The translations under genes and the position numbers were made by a program. Below are positions 1 through 10,075 of a stretch of DNA of 64,000 nucleotides, piece after piece; the first letter of the stretch is position 1; every line of letters starts with the position of its first letter. This DNA comes from Bacteroidota bacterium (GTDB lineage Bacteria > Bacteroidota > Bacteroidia > Bacteroidales > FEN-979), in assembly GCA_026391715.1 (NCBI GenBank), contig JAPLDO010000209.1, positions 1-64,000 of the forward strand. Direction: 5' to 3'. The notes below the pieces were generated by a model. The model was not told where the DNA came from and did not search any database. It saw only the letters and a program-made list of their open reading frames with translations.

Positions 1-1
1 A

Positions 2-631
2 GCAGGGTTTCTAAGCGCTACAATCGCCTGGGGCAACCGGAAATCAATTGTTGCTCATGGCGGGCAGTTGATGAAGTTGATGAATAATTCGCCGTTTGAA
101 TTTCTTTGCCAAGCCAAACCTGCCGATTTCCGACCTTTCTTAAAGTTTGTCCACCGCACTTTCAATGGCGACGATTGCCTTTTTTTCATTACTTCCCTTC
201 AGAATATTTACAAGGAGTACGACGGCATGGAACCGCTTTTCGCAAGTATGAACGAACATGGAGTCGCTCATGCAATAAGCCGGTTTCGATCAGTTTTTCT
301 ATCAACGGAACACTTGCATCGCTCGGAAAAACATATCGCCAATCCTGAGGCAGGATCAGCAGCCAAACGAATTAACATGTTTCTTCGATGGATGGTCAGA
401 CGAGATAACTGTGGGGTTGACTTCGGCGTTTGGCAGTCAATTGATCCGGCAATGCTGATATGTCCACTCGACGTTCATGTTGGTCGCATTGCGCGTGAAC
501 TGGGGTTGATTCACCGCCGCCAGAACGATTGGAAAGCAGCCATGGAGTTGACAGAAGCTCTTAGGATGTACGATCCTTGCGACCCGGTAAAATATGATTT
601 TGCCCTGTTTGGTATGGGGGTTGAAAGATGA
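2..631 (+). CDS. TIGR02757/DUF2400 family protein (5' truncated by window edge)
   Basis: Frame is open from base 2 (AGFLSATIAWGNRKSIVAHGGQLMK...) and continues into the listed ORF; motif CPLDVHVGRIARELGL fits DUF2400. Confidence 0.85.
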   Translation, partial: AGFLSATIAWGNRKSIVAHGGQLMKLMNNSPFEFLCQAKPADFRPFLKFVHRTFNGDDCLFFITSLQNIYKEYDGMEPLFASMNEHGVAHAISRFRSVFLSTEHLHRSEKHIANPEAGSAAKRINMFLRWMVRRDNCGVDFGVWQSIDPAMLICPLDVHVGRIARELGLIHRRQNDWKAAMELTEALRMYDPCDPVKYDFALFGMGVER

Positions 632-1512
632 CAAACACGCGTCGCGCTCATCTCGCTCTATTTGTCACCACGCTGATTTTCGGCTTGCATTATTCAATTG
701 CCAAAAGTCTCATGTCGGGAGTTTTTTCGCCCGCCCAACTCATATTCATCCGACTGCTGGGCGGCGTGATTATTTTCTGGGTGTTACAACGGTTTTTTAT
801 TCAGGAAAAGGTTGAGAAACGCGACCTTGTAAAACTGGCAATATGCGGAATCATTGGTTTTGGTCTGAACCAGACATTCTTTTATGAAGGATTGAATCTG
901 ACCAGTCCGGTTGACGCCTCACTGATTCACGTGATGAACCCAATGCTTGTGCTCATTTTTGCGCACCTGATCATAAGGGAAAAGATTACCTGGACGAAAG
1001 CAGCCGGAATTGCCACAGGAGCCACAGGCGCTTTGATACTGATTTTGTATGGACGTACTCTGAGTTTTGAAAGCCATCATACCGCCGGAAATATTATGGT
1101 TTTCCTGAATATGGTTTTTTACGCGCTTTACATTATTTTAATTAAACCACTGACCACGAAATACCATACGTCAACTATCCTGAAGTGGGTTTCTTTCTTT
1201 GGCTTCATATTCATCCTGCCATTTACGATAAAACCAGCCCTTGATATCAACTTTCAGTCAATTACCCTGGCTGCTTATCTCGGACTTGCTTACATCATCT
1301 TATTAAACACCTTTATTGCCTATATGCTTATCAATTTTGCCCTAAAACACCTTACCGCCAGTACCGTAAGTTACTATAGTTACCTTCAACCGTTTATCGC
1401 TGCAACGCTTACCGTTTCCATTGGTCAGGATATTATTACCTTGCCGAAAATTATTGCAGGATTACTAATCTTCACCGGAGTTTATATCGTAAACAAATCG
1501 AACCCGGTGTAG
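628..1512 (+). CDS. EamA/DMT-family transporter
   Basis: 294 aa with about 10 hydrophobic segments; EamA-like repeats; overlaps upstream stop by 4 nt. Confidence 0.88.
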   Translation: MTNTRRAHLALFVTTLIFGLHYSIAKSLMSGVFSPAQLIFIRLLGGVIIFWVLQRFFIQEKVEKRDLVKLAICGIIGFGLNQTFFYEGLNLTSPVDASLIHVMNPMLVLIFAHLIIREKITWTKAAGIATGATGALILILYGRTLSFESHHTAGNIMVFLNMVFYALYIILIKPLTTKYHTSTILKWVSFFGFIFILPFTIKPALDINFQSITLAAYLGLAYIILLNTFIAYMLINFALKHLTASTVSYYSYLQPFIAATLTVSIGQDIITLPKIIAGLLIFTGVYIVNKSNPV

Positions 1513-1518
1513 GACTTT

Positions 1519-2583
1519 TTAAAAGAAATGCCTGAACGGTAGCAGCACGTATTCAAAAATCTTCTCAATCAGCGGACGGCGTTTAAATTCTTCGTAATCC
1601 AGTTCTATTGAATTTCTGATAGTGCCATCAATATGGTTACGCAGTTGCTCTAAAATATCCTTGTCCGATCCGATCAATGCAATTTCGTACTGATATCTGA
1701 AACTTCGGAAATCGAAATTTGCGCTGGAAACAGAAAATATTTCATCGTCAATCATCAGCATTTTGGCATGAAGGTTATGAGGGAGGTAAAAAAGTAGATT
1801 TATTCCGGCTTCGTGAAGTAAACCGAGGTATTTGTTGCGTAAGATATCCACCATTCTCACGTCGGAATGTTTGGGCATGATCACCTTTACATCAACGCCG
1901 CGTTTGCTGGCGTCCATCATCGCTTTACGAAGAACAAATCCCGGAAGGAAATAAGGCGTTTCAATTACCACTGACATCTTCGCCTGCCTGATCAATTGAG
2001 TATAACGCTTTCTGAGTCGCTGAAACTGGATTGAGGGAACATCGCGGATGATTTCAAAGTCGCCGGACCGGATTTTTTTGGTGAAGGTTACCTTGTTGGT
2101 AATTATAAAAGGGTTAAAAGCGTTGAAATTCTCAAGAAATACCTTCCTGAACGGAGTCGCCAGATCTCCTTCCATGCGCAGGCATAGTTCGCGCCAGTTC
2201 AGGTTGTAGCCAGTAATATTTGCCGATCCGATGTAACTTACAGCATCGTCAATTATCACTATTTTCCGATGGTCGCGACGATGCCCGCGGGTAAAAATAT
2301 CACTATTGATTTTTATCTTTTCAAAAAATTTGACCTCGCCCCCGTAGCCAATCAAATCAGTAAAAAAGGTTTCTGAAACCGGTCCCTTACCCCATGAATC
2401 AATCAGGATTTTAATTTGCACCCCTTGCTTCGCCTTCGCGGTTAAAGCATCGCGAAACCTGACGCCCATGTGATCGTTGGCGAATTTGTATGTTTCGAGG
2501 TAAATATAATCCGTCGCCAGGGCAATGTCGCTAAGCATTAAATTGTAATACTGTAAAGAATCGTCTATTACCTGATATTCCAT
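1519..2583 (-). CDS. Phospholipase D-like / cardiolipin synthase-like protein
   Basis: Two HKD motifs (HRKIVIIDDAVSYIGSANITG; HAKMLMIDDEIFSVSSANFDFRSF). Confidence 0.9.
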   Translation of the reverse strand: MEYQVIDDSLQYYNLMLSDIALATDYIYLETYKFANDHMGVRFRDALTAKAKQGVQIKILIDSWGKGPVSETFFTDLIGYGGEVKFFEKIKINSDIFTRGHRRDHRKIVIIDDAVSYIGSANITGYNLNWRELCLRMEGDLATPFRKVFLENFNAFNPFIITNKVTFTKKIRSGDFEIIRDVPSIQFQRLRKRYTQLIRQAKMSVVIETPYFLPGFVLRKAMMDASKRGVDVKVIMPKHSDVRMVDILRNKYLGLLHEAGINLLFYLPHNLHAKMLMIDDEIFSVSSANFDFRSFRYQYEIALIGSDKDILEQLRNHIDGTIRNSIELDYEEFKRRPLIEKIFEYVLLPFRHFF

Positions 2584-2688
2584 AGCTTTAAAAAAACCTT
2601 ATCAAATATAGTAAAAAGATCGGTATCGCCTTTATGATAACGCCATTGTGGGCGTTTTTTGTGTATGTTTGCTTAAAATAAATCCTGA

Positions 2689-3573
2689 ATGATAAAATCA
2701 ATGACCGGGTACGGCAAGTCAACAATAGGAATTACAAGCCGTAACCTTACAATCGAAATCAAAACGCTGAACAGCAAACAACTTGATTTAAACCTGAAAA
2801 TACCGGGATATCTTAAGGAAAAGGAATTTGAAATCAGGTCGCTGATTACCCAGAAACTGGAACGCGGAAAAATCGAATTTTATATCGCTACCGAGGTAAC
2901 CGGTGAATCGTCAAGTTTCGGTATAAATCATCTCCTTGCGAAAAAATATTATCAGGAAATCAAATCGCTTGCCGATGAACTTGGTATTGAAACAGCTCCT
3001 GATTTGCTTTCCATTCTGATTAAAATGCCGGATGTAATGGAAACCAGTCGCGATGAAATTTCTGAAAATGACTGGTCAGGTATCGCAGGTTGTATCAACG
3101 AGGCGATAATGCAGGCTGATAATTTCCGCACTGAAGAAGGAAAAATTCTTGAAGCCGATATGCTGATGAGAGTTCAGTCAATACTGCAACTTCTTGAATC
3201 TATTGACCCGCATGAAAAGCGACGTATCATCGCAGTCAGGGAGCGAATACTAAGGGATTTTTCAAAATTCTCAGAAGATTCAGCCAATCCGCCGGTAGAT
3301 CAGAACCGGTTTGAACAGGAATTGATTTATTATTTTGAAAAACTTGACGTCACCGAAGAAAAAGTCAGGCTATTAAAGCATTGTGACTATTTTATAGAAA
3401 CTCTCCATGAGGCGGGTTCTCAGGGGAAAAAACTGGGTTTTGTCACACAGGAATTGGGTCGCGAAATCAATACAATCGGCAGCAAAGCCAACGACGCCCA
3501 AATCCAGCGGATTGTGGTTCAGATGAAAGATGAGTTGGAGAAAATCAAGGAACAACTGGGGAATATTTTGTGA
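2689..3573 (+). CDS. yicC: YicC family protein (endoribonuclease)
   Basis: MIKSMTGYGKS N-terminus and GKKLGFVTQELGREINTIGSKANDAQIQ C-terminus are hallmark YicC sequences. Confidence 0.93.
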   Translation: MIKSMTGYGKSTIGITSRNLTIEIKTLNSKQLDLNLKIPGYLKEKEFEIRSLITQKLERGKIEFYIATEVTGESSSFGINHLLAKKYYQEIKSLADELGIETAPDLLSILIKMPDVMETSRDEISENDWSGIAGCINEAIMQADNFRTEEGKILEADMLMRVQSILQLLESIDPHEKRRIIAVRERILRDFSKFSEDSANPPVDQNRFEQELIYYFEKLDVTEEKVRLLKHCDYFIETLHEAGSQGKKLGFVTQELGREINTIGSKANDAQIQRIVVQMKDELEKIKEQLGNIL

Positions 3574-3638
3574 ACTGCGAATAGGCGAGCCAACCTGGTA
3601 GTAAAGTTGCGAAATAAGGTATTATGAAGAATAATTTC

Positions 3639-3808
3639 ACCCCGTCGGGGTTTAAACCGGTTCTTTCAATTCTTTATATAATCAGGTCACCACTTCGGGG
3701 TTTTGCAAAAACCTCGCCTATATAAAATGTTAAAGGTTACCAAATCCCGAAGGGATTTTACCTTTATAGAACTTGATATACCAGAACTGTTCGACCCCGA
3801 AGGGGTTG
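3639..3808. repeat. Cluster of CCCGAAGGG/CCCCGTCGGGG stem-loops
   Basis: accccgtcggggt (3639), aaatcccgaagggattt (about 3742) nested in aaaggt...acctt, cgaccccgaaggggttg (about 3792). Confidence 0.7.
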
Positions 3809-3854
3809 AAGATTATCGAAAGAAATGAAACTTTCGGACAATGGAATCAGAATT

Positions 3855-3888
3855 TTTTTTGCAGTTGGCTTTAGCCAACTGCAAAAAA
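3855..3888. repeat. Near-perfect hairpin TTTTTTGCAGTTGGCT-TT-AGCCAACTGCAAAAAA
   Basis: 16-bp stem with 2-nt loop; could be a terminator or REP-like element. Confidence 0.75.
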
Positions 3889-3954
3889 TAAGAGAAGCAA
3901 AACAGCCTTAATTTCCAAAAGTATGCAATCGGATACTGATAAAAAATTATTACA

Positions 3955-6270
3955 ATGCAAACTATTTTTCATCACGACAGCGCCATAAAACATGTTACCG
4001 GTGAATCGGTATTCATTGAAGATATCCTGGTTGACGACCAATTGTTGCATGGAAAGGTTGTTTACAGCCGTCACGCCCACGCTGCCATTACCGCAATTGA
4101 TGTTTCAAAAGCCAGAGCCGTTGCCGGGGTGAAATCTATTCTCACCGCCGCCGATATCCCCGGCGAAAACCAGATGGGACCAGTCTTTCAGGATGAAATC
4201 TGTCTCGCATCCTCCGAAGTTACCTTCATTGGGCAGGCAGTGGCGCTTATTGCCGCCGAAAGCGAGGAGGCGGCGCAGGAGGCAGAAAAACTCATTTCCA
4301 TTGAATACTCGCCGCTCCCGGCAATCCTTGATATTGAAACTTCGATGGCTCATGCCAACCTTATTGCGCCGGAACGAATGATTGCCCGCGGGGATGTGGA
4401 AAATGGTTTAAAAAACGCACCGCATGTAATCTGCGGAACGCTGAAAACCGGCGCACAGGAACACTGGTATCTCGAAACTCAGTCGGCGCTGGCGGTTCCG
4501 GGCGAGGGAAAGGAGATGAAGATTTATGCGTCGAGCCAAAACCCGGCAGAAACCCAGACTATTGTCGCCGAAGTTCTCGGACTTCAGAAGAATGAAGTGG
4601 AGGTCGAGGTCAGGCGAATTGGAGGAGGCTTTGGCGGCAAGGAGACGCAGGGAAATCATGTGGCTGCATGGGCGGCATTGCTCGCGGCCGCCACACGCTG
4701 TCCGGTAAGGATTCACCTCTTCCGCGACGACGATCAGATTATGACCGGCAAACGTCATCGCTTTCTTTCCGAATACGAAATCGGGTTTGATAACAACGGG
4801 TTGATACTTGCTTACAAGGTTGAACTCAATTCCGACGCCGGCGCAGCCAGCGATCTTTCGCGGGCTATCCTCGAGCGCGCAATGCTGCATGCCGACAACG
4901 CCTATTATCTCCCCGTCGTGAGTATTACCGGCAGAGCGTGGAAGACCAATCTGCCGCCAAATACCGCCTTTCGCGGATTCGGCGGTCCGCAGGGAATAGC
5001 TGTAATTGAAAATGCTATTGACAGAATTGCTCGTTTCCTTGGCAAGGATGCTGCCGAGATTCGTTATCTAAATTTCTATGGGTATGATGAGCGAAACCTT
5101 ACCCCTTATGGGCAGACAGTGGAGAACAACCGCATTTTCATGATCTTTGATCAACTTTACGCTTCATCGGAATACCAGCGCCGGCGCGAGGCGATTAACA
5201 AATTCAATGCGGAGAACGAATTTTTGAAAAAGGGCGTCGCCATGACTCCGGTAAAGTTCGGCATCTCCTTCACTTCATCCTTTCTCAACCAGGCAGGGGC
5301 TCTGGTAAATATTTATACCGACGGCACGGCGATAATCAATCACGGCGGAACAGAAATGGGACAGGGGTTGCATACCAAAATCCTGCAGATTGCTGCGGCA
5401 GAGCTTGGAATATCCACTGAATTTGTAAAGGTAAGCGCCACCAACACTTCAAATGTTCCCAACGCGTCGCCCACCGCCGCATCCTCAGCCAGCGACCTGA
5501 ATGGCATGGCTGTGAAGAACGCTATTGACATTCTGAAATCCAGACTTATTCCGCTTGCGGTTTCGGAATTGATGGCGCAACAGCCCGAAATACCTATTTC
5601 ACCGGAAAGTATTGTTTTCTCAGGTAATTTCGTTTTTTCTTCCACTGATACATCTGTAAAGATTTCTTTCGCAAAACTCTGTAAATTGGCGCATCTGAAT
5701 CAGGTCAGCCTCAGTTCCACAGGATTTTATAAAACTCCCGGCATCTTTTTCGACCGCGAAACGGGACAGGGAAATCCATTCTATTACTACTCATACGGCA
5801 TGGCTGTTTCGGAGGTAATGGTTGATGTTCTCACCGGGCGTCACACACTGCTGCGCGCCGACATCCTCCACGATACAGGCGATTCGCTTAATCCCGGAAT
5901 TGATATCGGACAGATTACAGGCGGCTATATTCAGGGCGTGGGATGGTGTACAACGGAGGAGATTAAGTGGGACAATGCCGGCAACCTCCTCACCCATTCG
6001 CCCGACACCTACAAAATCCCCACGATCAACGATATTCCCGTTGATTTCAATGTAAACCTCCTCCGTGATGTTCCCAACCCGGGAACTATTCGCAAAAGCA
6101 AAGCTGTGGGCGAGCCTCCATTCATGCTGGGACTGTCGGTATGGCTGGCAATAAAGGACGCTATTTCGGCTGTTGGAAACCATAAAACCGAACCGGAATT
6201 ATCACTGCCCGCCACCGGCGAAGCGATTGTGATGGCTGCGGAAAAAATTAAATCCTTCAAGAAATGTTAA
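3955..6270 (+). CDS. xdhB: Xanthine dehydrogenase-like molybdopterin-binding subunit
   Basis: 771 aa; GGGFGGKETQ, TAFRGFGGPQG, GQGLHTK and ASPTAASSASDLNG motifs of the Mo-binding subunit. Confidence 0.88.
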   Translation: MQTIFHHDSAIKHVTGESVFIEDILVDDQLLHGKVVYSRHAHAAITAIDVSKARAVAGVKSILTAADIPGENQMGPVFQDEICLASSEVTFIGQAVALIAAESEEAAQEAEKLISIEYSPLPAILDIETSMAHANLIAPERMIARGDVENGLKNAPHVICGTLKTGAQEHWYLETQSALAVPGEGKEMKIYASSQNPAETQTIVAEVLGLQKNEVEVEVRRIGGGFGGKETQGNHVAAWAALLAAATRCPVRIHLFRDDDQIMTGKRHRFLSEYEIGFDNNGLILAYKVELNSDAGAASDLSRAILERAMLHADNAYYLPVVSITGRAWKTNLPPNTAFRGFGGPQGIAVIENAIDRIARFLGKDAAEIRYLNFYGYDERNLTPYGQTVENNRIFMIFDQLYASSEYQRRREAINKFNAENEFLKKGVAMTPVKFGISFTSSFLNQAGALVNIYTDGTAIINHGGTEMGQGLHTKILQIAAAELGISTEFVKVSATNTSNVPNASPTAASSASDLNGMAVKNAIDILKSRLIPLAVSELMAQQPEIPISPESIVFSGNFVFSSTDTSVKISFAKLCKLAHLNQVSLSSTGFYKTPGIFFDRETGQGNPFYYYSYGMAVSEVMVDVLTGRHTLLRADILHDTGDSLNPGIDIGQITGGYIQGVGWCTTEEIKWDNAGNLLTHSPDTYKIPTINDIPVDFNVNLLRDVPNPGTIRKSKAVGEPPFMLGLSVWLAIKDAISAVGNHKTEPELSLPATGEAIVMAAEKIKSFKKC

Positions 6271-6644
6271 AATTAATCCTGATCGCGGGCGCCGGCGGTT
6301 TTCTCGGCACTGTTTCACGATTTTTCGCCTCAAGGTATCTACACTACCTGTTTTTAACCTCGTTCCCTATTGGCACATTCATAGTCAACATCATCGGCTG
6401 CCTCCTCATCGGCATTTTTTTCGGCATTTCAGAAAAAGGAAATGTGATGAGTTCGGAATGGAGAATGTTCCTCACCGTAGGATTTTGCGGCGGATTTACA
6501 ACCTTTTCGGCATTTGCTTTCGAAAATTTAGCTCTTCTTCGCGACGGCGACTTCTTTTATTTTGCACTCTATTCCGCGCTGAGCGTATTTCTCGGATTAA
6601 CAGCAACCTTCCTGGGGCAACAGTTTATCCTAAAAACTTTCTAA
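6264..6644 (+). CDS. crcB: Fluoride efflux channel CrcB/Fluc
   Basis: GGFLGTVSRFFASR, PIGTFIVNIIGCLLIGIF, GFCGGFTTFSAFAFE. Confidence 0.95.
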   Translation: MLKLILIAGAGGFLGTVSRFFASRYLHYLFLTSFPIGTFIVNIIGCLLIGIFFGISEKGNVMSSEWRMFLTVGFCGGFTTFSAFAFENLALLRDGDFFYFALYSALSVFLGLTATFLGQQFILKTF

Positions 6645-6874
6645 ACCATGGAAACCAACGCCGAAGCAAAATTAATTGAGATTGCTCTGGAAATTTAAAT
6701 TTATGTTTTTCTCCAAGAGTGTCCCCGCAATTCAAAACCGGGAATATCAAGACAAATAATAAAAAAGTGTTCCCAGATTAAACAGGAATTAAGATGACGT
6801 CATGAATAATGCAGAGTAGGTAAACATCCGGATAACCATATATAAAATAACGGGAAGAATTTACAGAAACCAGT

Positions 6875-7447
6875 ATGAAAAAAACTCTTCAGGAAAAAAT
6901 AACCTTTACAAAAGTTGATTACTCCGATAAGGATTTGTCGAACCATGAATTTGACGCATGCATATTTATTAACTGCATCTTCACTAAAAGTGACCTTTCC
7001 AACAGCGATTTTATGGATTGCAGTTTTAAAGAATGTAGTTTCAGCATGGTCAAACTGAACAATACCGGATTGAAGAATGTCAGTTTTATCGGCTGTAAAC
7101 TATTAGGCATTGATTTTACAAAATGTAAAGACTTTCTTCTTTCAATCTACTTTGAGAAATGTTCCCTGGATTATTCGGTTTTTCTCAGGAAAAAGATCAA
7201 AAATACTATCTTTAAAGATTGTACGATAAAAGAAGCTGATTTTACTGAAACTGACCTGACTGGTTCAGGTTTTCTAAATTGTGATTTGACCAGAACTATA
7301 TTCATGCATACGGTTCTGGAAAAAGTAGATTTTCGAACTGCAAATAATTATTCCTTTGACCTTGAATTAAATAGAGTTAAGAAGGCAAAATTCTCCTCAT
7401 CTGGTATCATCGGGTTATTGGATAAATATCAAATCGTTATCGAGTAG
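6875..7447 (+). CDS. Pentapeptide repeat protein
   Basis: Repeated A(D/N)LxF-like five-residue units (CIFINCIFTKSDLSNSDFMDCSFKECSF). Confidence 0.85.
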   Translation: MKKTLQEKITFTKVDYSDKDLSNHEFDACIFINCIFTKSDLSNSDFMDCSFKECSFSMVKLNNTGLKNVSFIGCKLLGIDFTKCKDFLLSIYFEKCSLDYSVFLRKKIKNTIFKDCTIKEADFTETDLTGSGFLNCDLTRTIFMHTVLEKVDFRTANNYSFDLELNRVKKAKFSSSGIIGLLDKYQIVIE

Positions 7448-7473
7448 GTCTCTAAATCCAAAATGAAATAAAT

Positions 7474-8058
7474 ATGCGCATAGATATCAATCAGAAGAAA
7501 ATTGCCATCGGGGATAAGTACCAGATATTCATTGATGGACAGCAGACATACAAGGCGTCGTCTGAACTTTTCAGACTGCTTCCGGTCATCAATTTGTTTA
7601 AGAACAATGATTCCAGAGCCAAACTCACAATCAATAAGCAATGGTTCTTCTGGAAACCGAAATATCGGATCAGGCTTCACGATTACAATAGTACAATAGA
7701 ATTTAAAGCAGATTCATTCTGGAAGATGCATTATCAATGTCATTTCAGTCCAGACATCTATCACATTTATGGACATCGGGGAAGAAAATATTCGGTTTAC
7801 AGGAATAATACTCAGGTAGCCTGGTGGGAGAAAGAAGCTGTTAGCTGGTTTGAAGGCGACAACTACTCCATTATTGCTGACAATGATTGTAACCTTGAAT
7901 TAATAATTGCCTTTTGCCTGATCATTGATAATCATAAAAGTAAAAGGCATGGGGACAATGCGGTTTCTTTTGACATTGGTAACATTGGCGGTCAGGTAAA
8001 GGAGTTTGAGCGAAATTGGCGACCGAAGAATCATCAACTATTCGAAGTGGGCTCATAA
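7474..8058 (+). CDS. Hypothetical protein, possible LURP-one/tubby C-terminal-like fold
   Basis: 194 aa intact ORF; the order of beta-rich segments suggests LURP-one, but this is weak. Confidence 0.45.
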   Translation: MRIDINQKKIAIGDKYQIFIDGQQTYKASSELFRLLPVINLFKNNDSRAKLTINKQWFFWKPKYRIRLHDYNSTIEFKADSFWKMHYQCHFSPDIYHIYGHRGRKYSVYRNNTQVAWWEKEAVSWFEGDNYSIIADNDCNLELIIAFCLIIDNHKSKRHGDNAVSFDIGNIGGQVKEFERNWRPKNHQLFEVGS

Positions 8059-8080
8059 TTAATTTCCTGCAACGGTTTTT

Positions 8081-8797
8081 CTATTGGTTATTTAAAAACT
8101 CTTTCTGGAAATCACACCAAATCTCATCCGGTAATTCTGCCAGCAACTGATCTCTCAATTCGCCCCCATCCTGCATTGCAACCGCAGAGGAGTCGGGCAT
8201 GTGTTTTGGCATCGCCACGGCGAGGAAATCTTTGAATCTTTCAACCTCCTTTTTTGACCAGATTGTTGCCGCATCCGACAGATAGTACGAATTAGTGTCT
8301 GACTTCCAATTATAAGGTTTTATTTTATAAATCCAACCGGTTTCATAAGGATCCTCATTCAGTATCCCTGGTGATTCGATCAGCAGGGAATTTGTTTCCA
8401 TGACCTGTCCCGAAATGGGCGAGAAAATTTTCAACATCTTCCCCTGATGGTCAATTTCAGTCATTAATTCCCCTTTGGCAATAGGCTCGCCTGGTTTTTT
8501 CAAGTAGTTTAACCTTACTTCGCCCGTAATATGGAGCAGCAGATCATCCATGCCAACATCGGCAATACCTGATTTTGAAAGGTGAGCCCAGGTATGACTG
8601 CGGCTGTATAACACGCCCTGCGGAATTTTTAAAATACTGCTCGTAAGGATGCCCATAACCTTTTGTATCTGTTTTTTAATCTTAACCTTCCTGTTCAAAA
8701 TGATTGAAAAAGGAATAAGAAGAGCAAGGAATGTGATGATAATCAGATATTCCATTCCCTTTGTCTCAAAAATGTTGTAATAAGTAAATCCGTCCAT
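8081..8797 (-). CDS. Membrane-anchored GcvH-like (lipoyl-attachment fold) protein
   Basis: N-terminal TM then GVLYSRSHTWAHLSKSGIADVGMDDLLLHITGEV and SPISGQVMETN, as in glycine cleavage H proteins. Confidence 0.8.
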   Translation of the reverse strand: MDGFTYYNIFETKGMEYLIIITFLALLIPFSIILNRKVKIKKQIQKVMGILTSSILKIPQGVLYSRSHTWAHLSKSGIADVGMDDLLLHITGEVRLNYLKKPGEPIAKGELMTEIDHQGKMLKIFSPISGQVMETNSLLIESPGILNEDPYETGWIYKIKPYNWKSDTNSYYLSDAATIWSKKEVERFKDFLAVAMPKHMPDSSAVAMQDGGELRDQLLAELPDEIWCDFQKEFLNNQ

Positions 8798-8843
8798 GGC
8801 TTTATAATTAATAATGATTAATAACTAATAAAGAATTGCTATT

Positions 8844-10073
8844 TTAATTTTTATTTTCCTTGGTCCAGGATGGCGAATCCCGCAAAACCGGCATACGGTT
8901 AATGACCCACCTGAAGATCCATATTTCAGTAAAAATTACCGTAAGCGTTACAACCAGTTCCATCCACGAAGGGACGTACCTTATCGCCGCATCCCATCTG
9001 AAGCCGATTACAGTAACATTCAGCCGGTTCAGAATGATTCCCAGCATGGTTATAATGGCGGCAATACGAATCAGAAGGATACTGTTTCGACGGTAACTAT
9101 AATAGAAGAGGGCCATCGGCAAAAAAACAAAGCCCAGCATTTCAAGCAAATACCAGTATCCCATCGGCGTGTTGAGTAAATCCCAGTGTCTGCCGTGAAT
9201 AAAGACAAGGACCTGAAGGAAAAAGTACGCAAACATCGTCCCGGCGCAGATTTTTGCCAGTCCACATATAATCCCACCCTGCGCCTTGTGATTTTTTTCG
9301 CTTATCTGCCAGAAGAAAACTTTATCGCTGATAGAACCTTCGAAGATAACCATCGAGAGTCCGGCAAAGATGCTTGATACAAAAAACATTATCGGAATAA
9401 ATTCGGAATACCAGAGCGGGTGAATCTTCTCTTTTGCCATAAGATATAGCGCGCCAAGCCCCGACTGATGAAGCGTTGATAAGGTGATCCCGAAAATAAC
9501 CGCGCCAACAGTCATTCCCGAAAGTATCTTATGAATGTGTCTGGTTCCGAGCCATTCAGCAATAGCCGGCGAAAATTCAATCAGTTGGGCGATCATGTAA
9601 AGCAAAAAATGCCAGGCAACGAGGAATAGTACAGAGTTAACGCCGAAATTGTTGCCGATAATGGGGTTAATTACATTCCAGGGGCGACCCAAATCAAGGA
9701 GAAGCGCTCCCGCATAAAACACATACGCAAGAAAACCATTTAGTACAGTTACCCGTACAATCGAATGGTATTTCTTCATGTTCAGGATATAGACCATAAA
9801 AGTGAGAACATAAGCGCCGCCGGCAAACGCTACTCCGGTAACAACATCGAAGCCGATCCATAGTCCCCAGGGAACCTCCTGGGTAAGATTTGTAATAGCG
9901 CCGATCCCTTTCCAGAAACGGATGACAATCAAAACCAACCCCAGCAAAATAATTGGGATGGAAATGATATTAAAAGGAGTAAGCCATTTGCCTTTTGGTT
10001 TAAGTTCGCTTATCAGGAATTTCCATAAAGATTTTCCATCATTGTCAATTGTAATGGGATGTTTTTCGCTCAT
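8844..10073 (-). CDS. HybB/NrfD-like integral membrane quinone oxidoreductase subunit
   Basis: About 10 TM segments; PWGLWIGFDVVTGVAFAGGAYVLTF is HybB-like. Confidence 0.88.
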   Translation of the reverse strand: MSEKHPITIDNDGKSLWKFLISELKPKGKWLTPFNIISIPIILLGLVLIVIRFWKGIGAITNLTQEVPWGLWIGFDVVTGVAFAGGAYVLTFMVYILNMKKYHSIVRVTVLNGFLAYVFYAGALLLDLGRPWNVINPIIGNNFGVNSVLFLVAWHFLLYMIAQLIEFSPAIAEWLGTRHIHKILSGMTVGAVIFGITLSTLHQSGLGALYLMAKEKIHPLWYSEFIPIMFFVSSIFAGLSMVIFEGSISDKVFFWQISEKNHKAQGGIICGLAKICAGTMFAYFFLQVLVFIHGRHWDLLNTPMGYWYLLEMLGFVFLPMALFYYSYRRNSILLIRIAAIITMLGIILNRLNVTVIGFRWDAAIRYVPSWMELVVTLTVIFTEIWIFRWVINRMPVLRDSPSWTKENKN

Positions 10074-10075
10074 GG

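Noticed and set aside
4408-4890. 160-aa minus-strand ORF within xdhB
   Set aside because: Antisense of a conserved enzyme with no recognisable domain.
6875-7447. Qnr-type quinolone resistance
   Set aside because: Pentapeptide repeats alone do not support a Qnr assignment.
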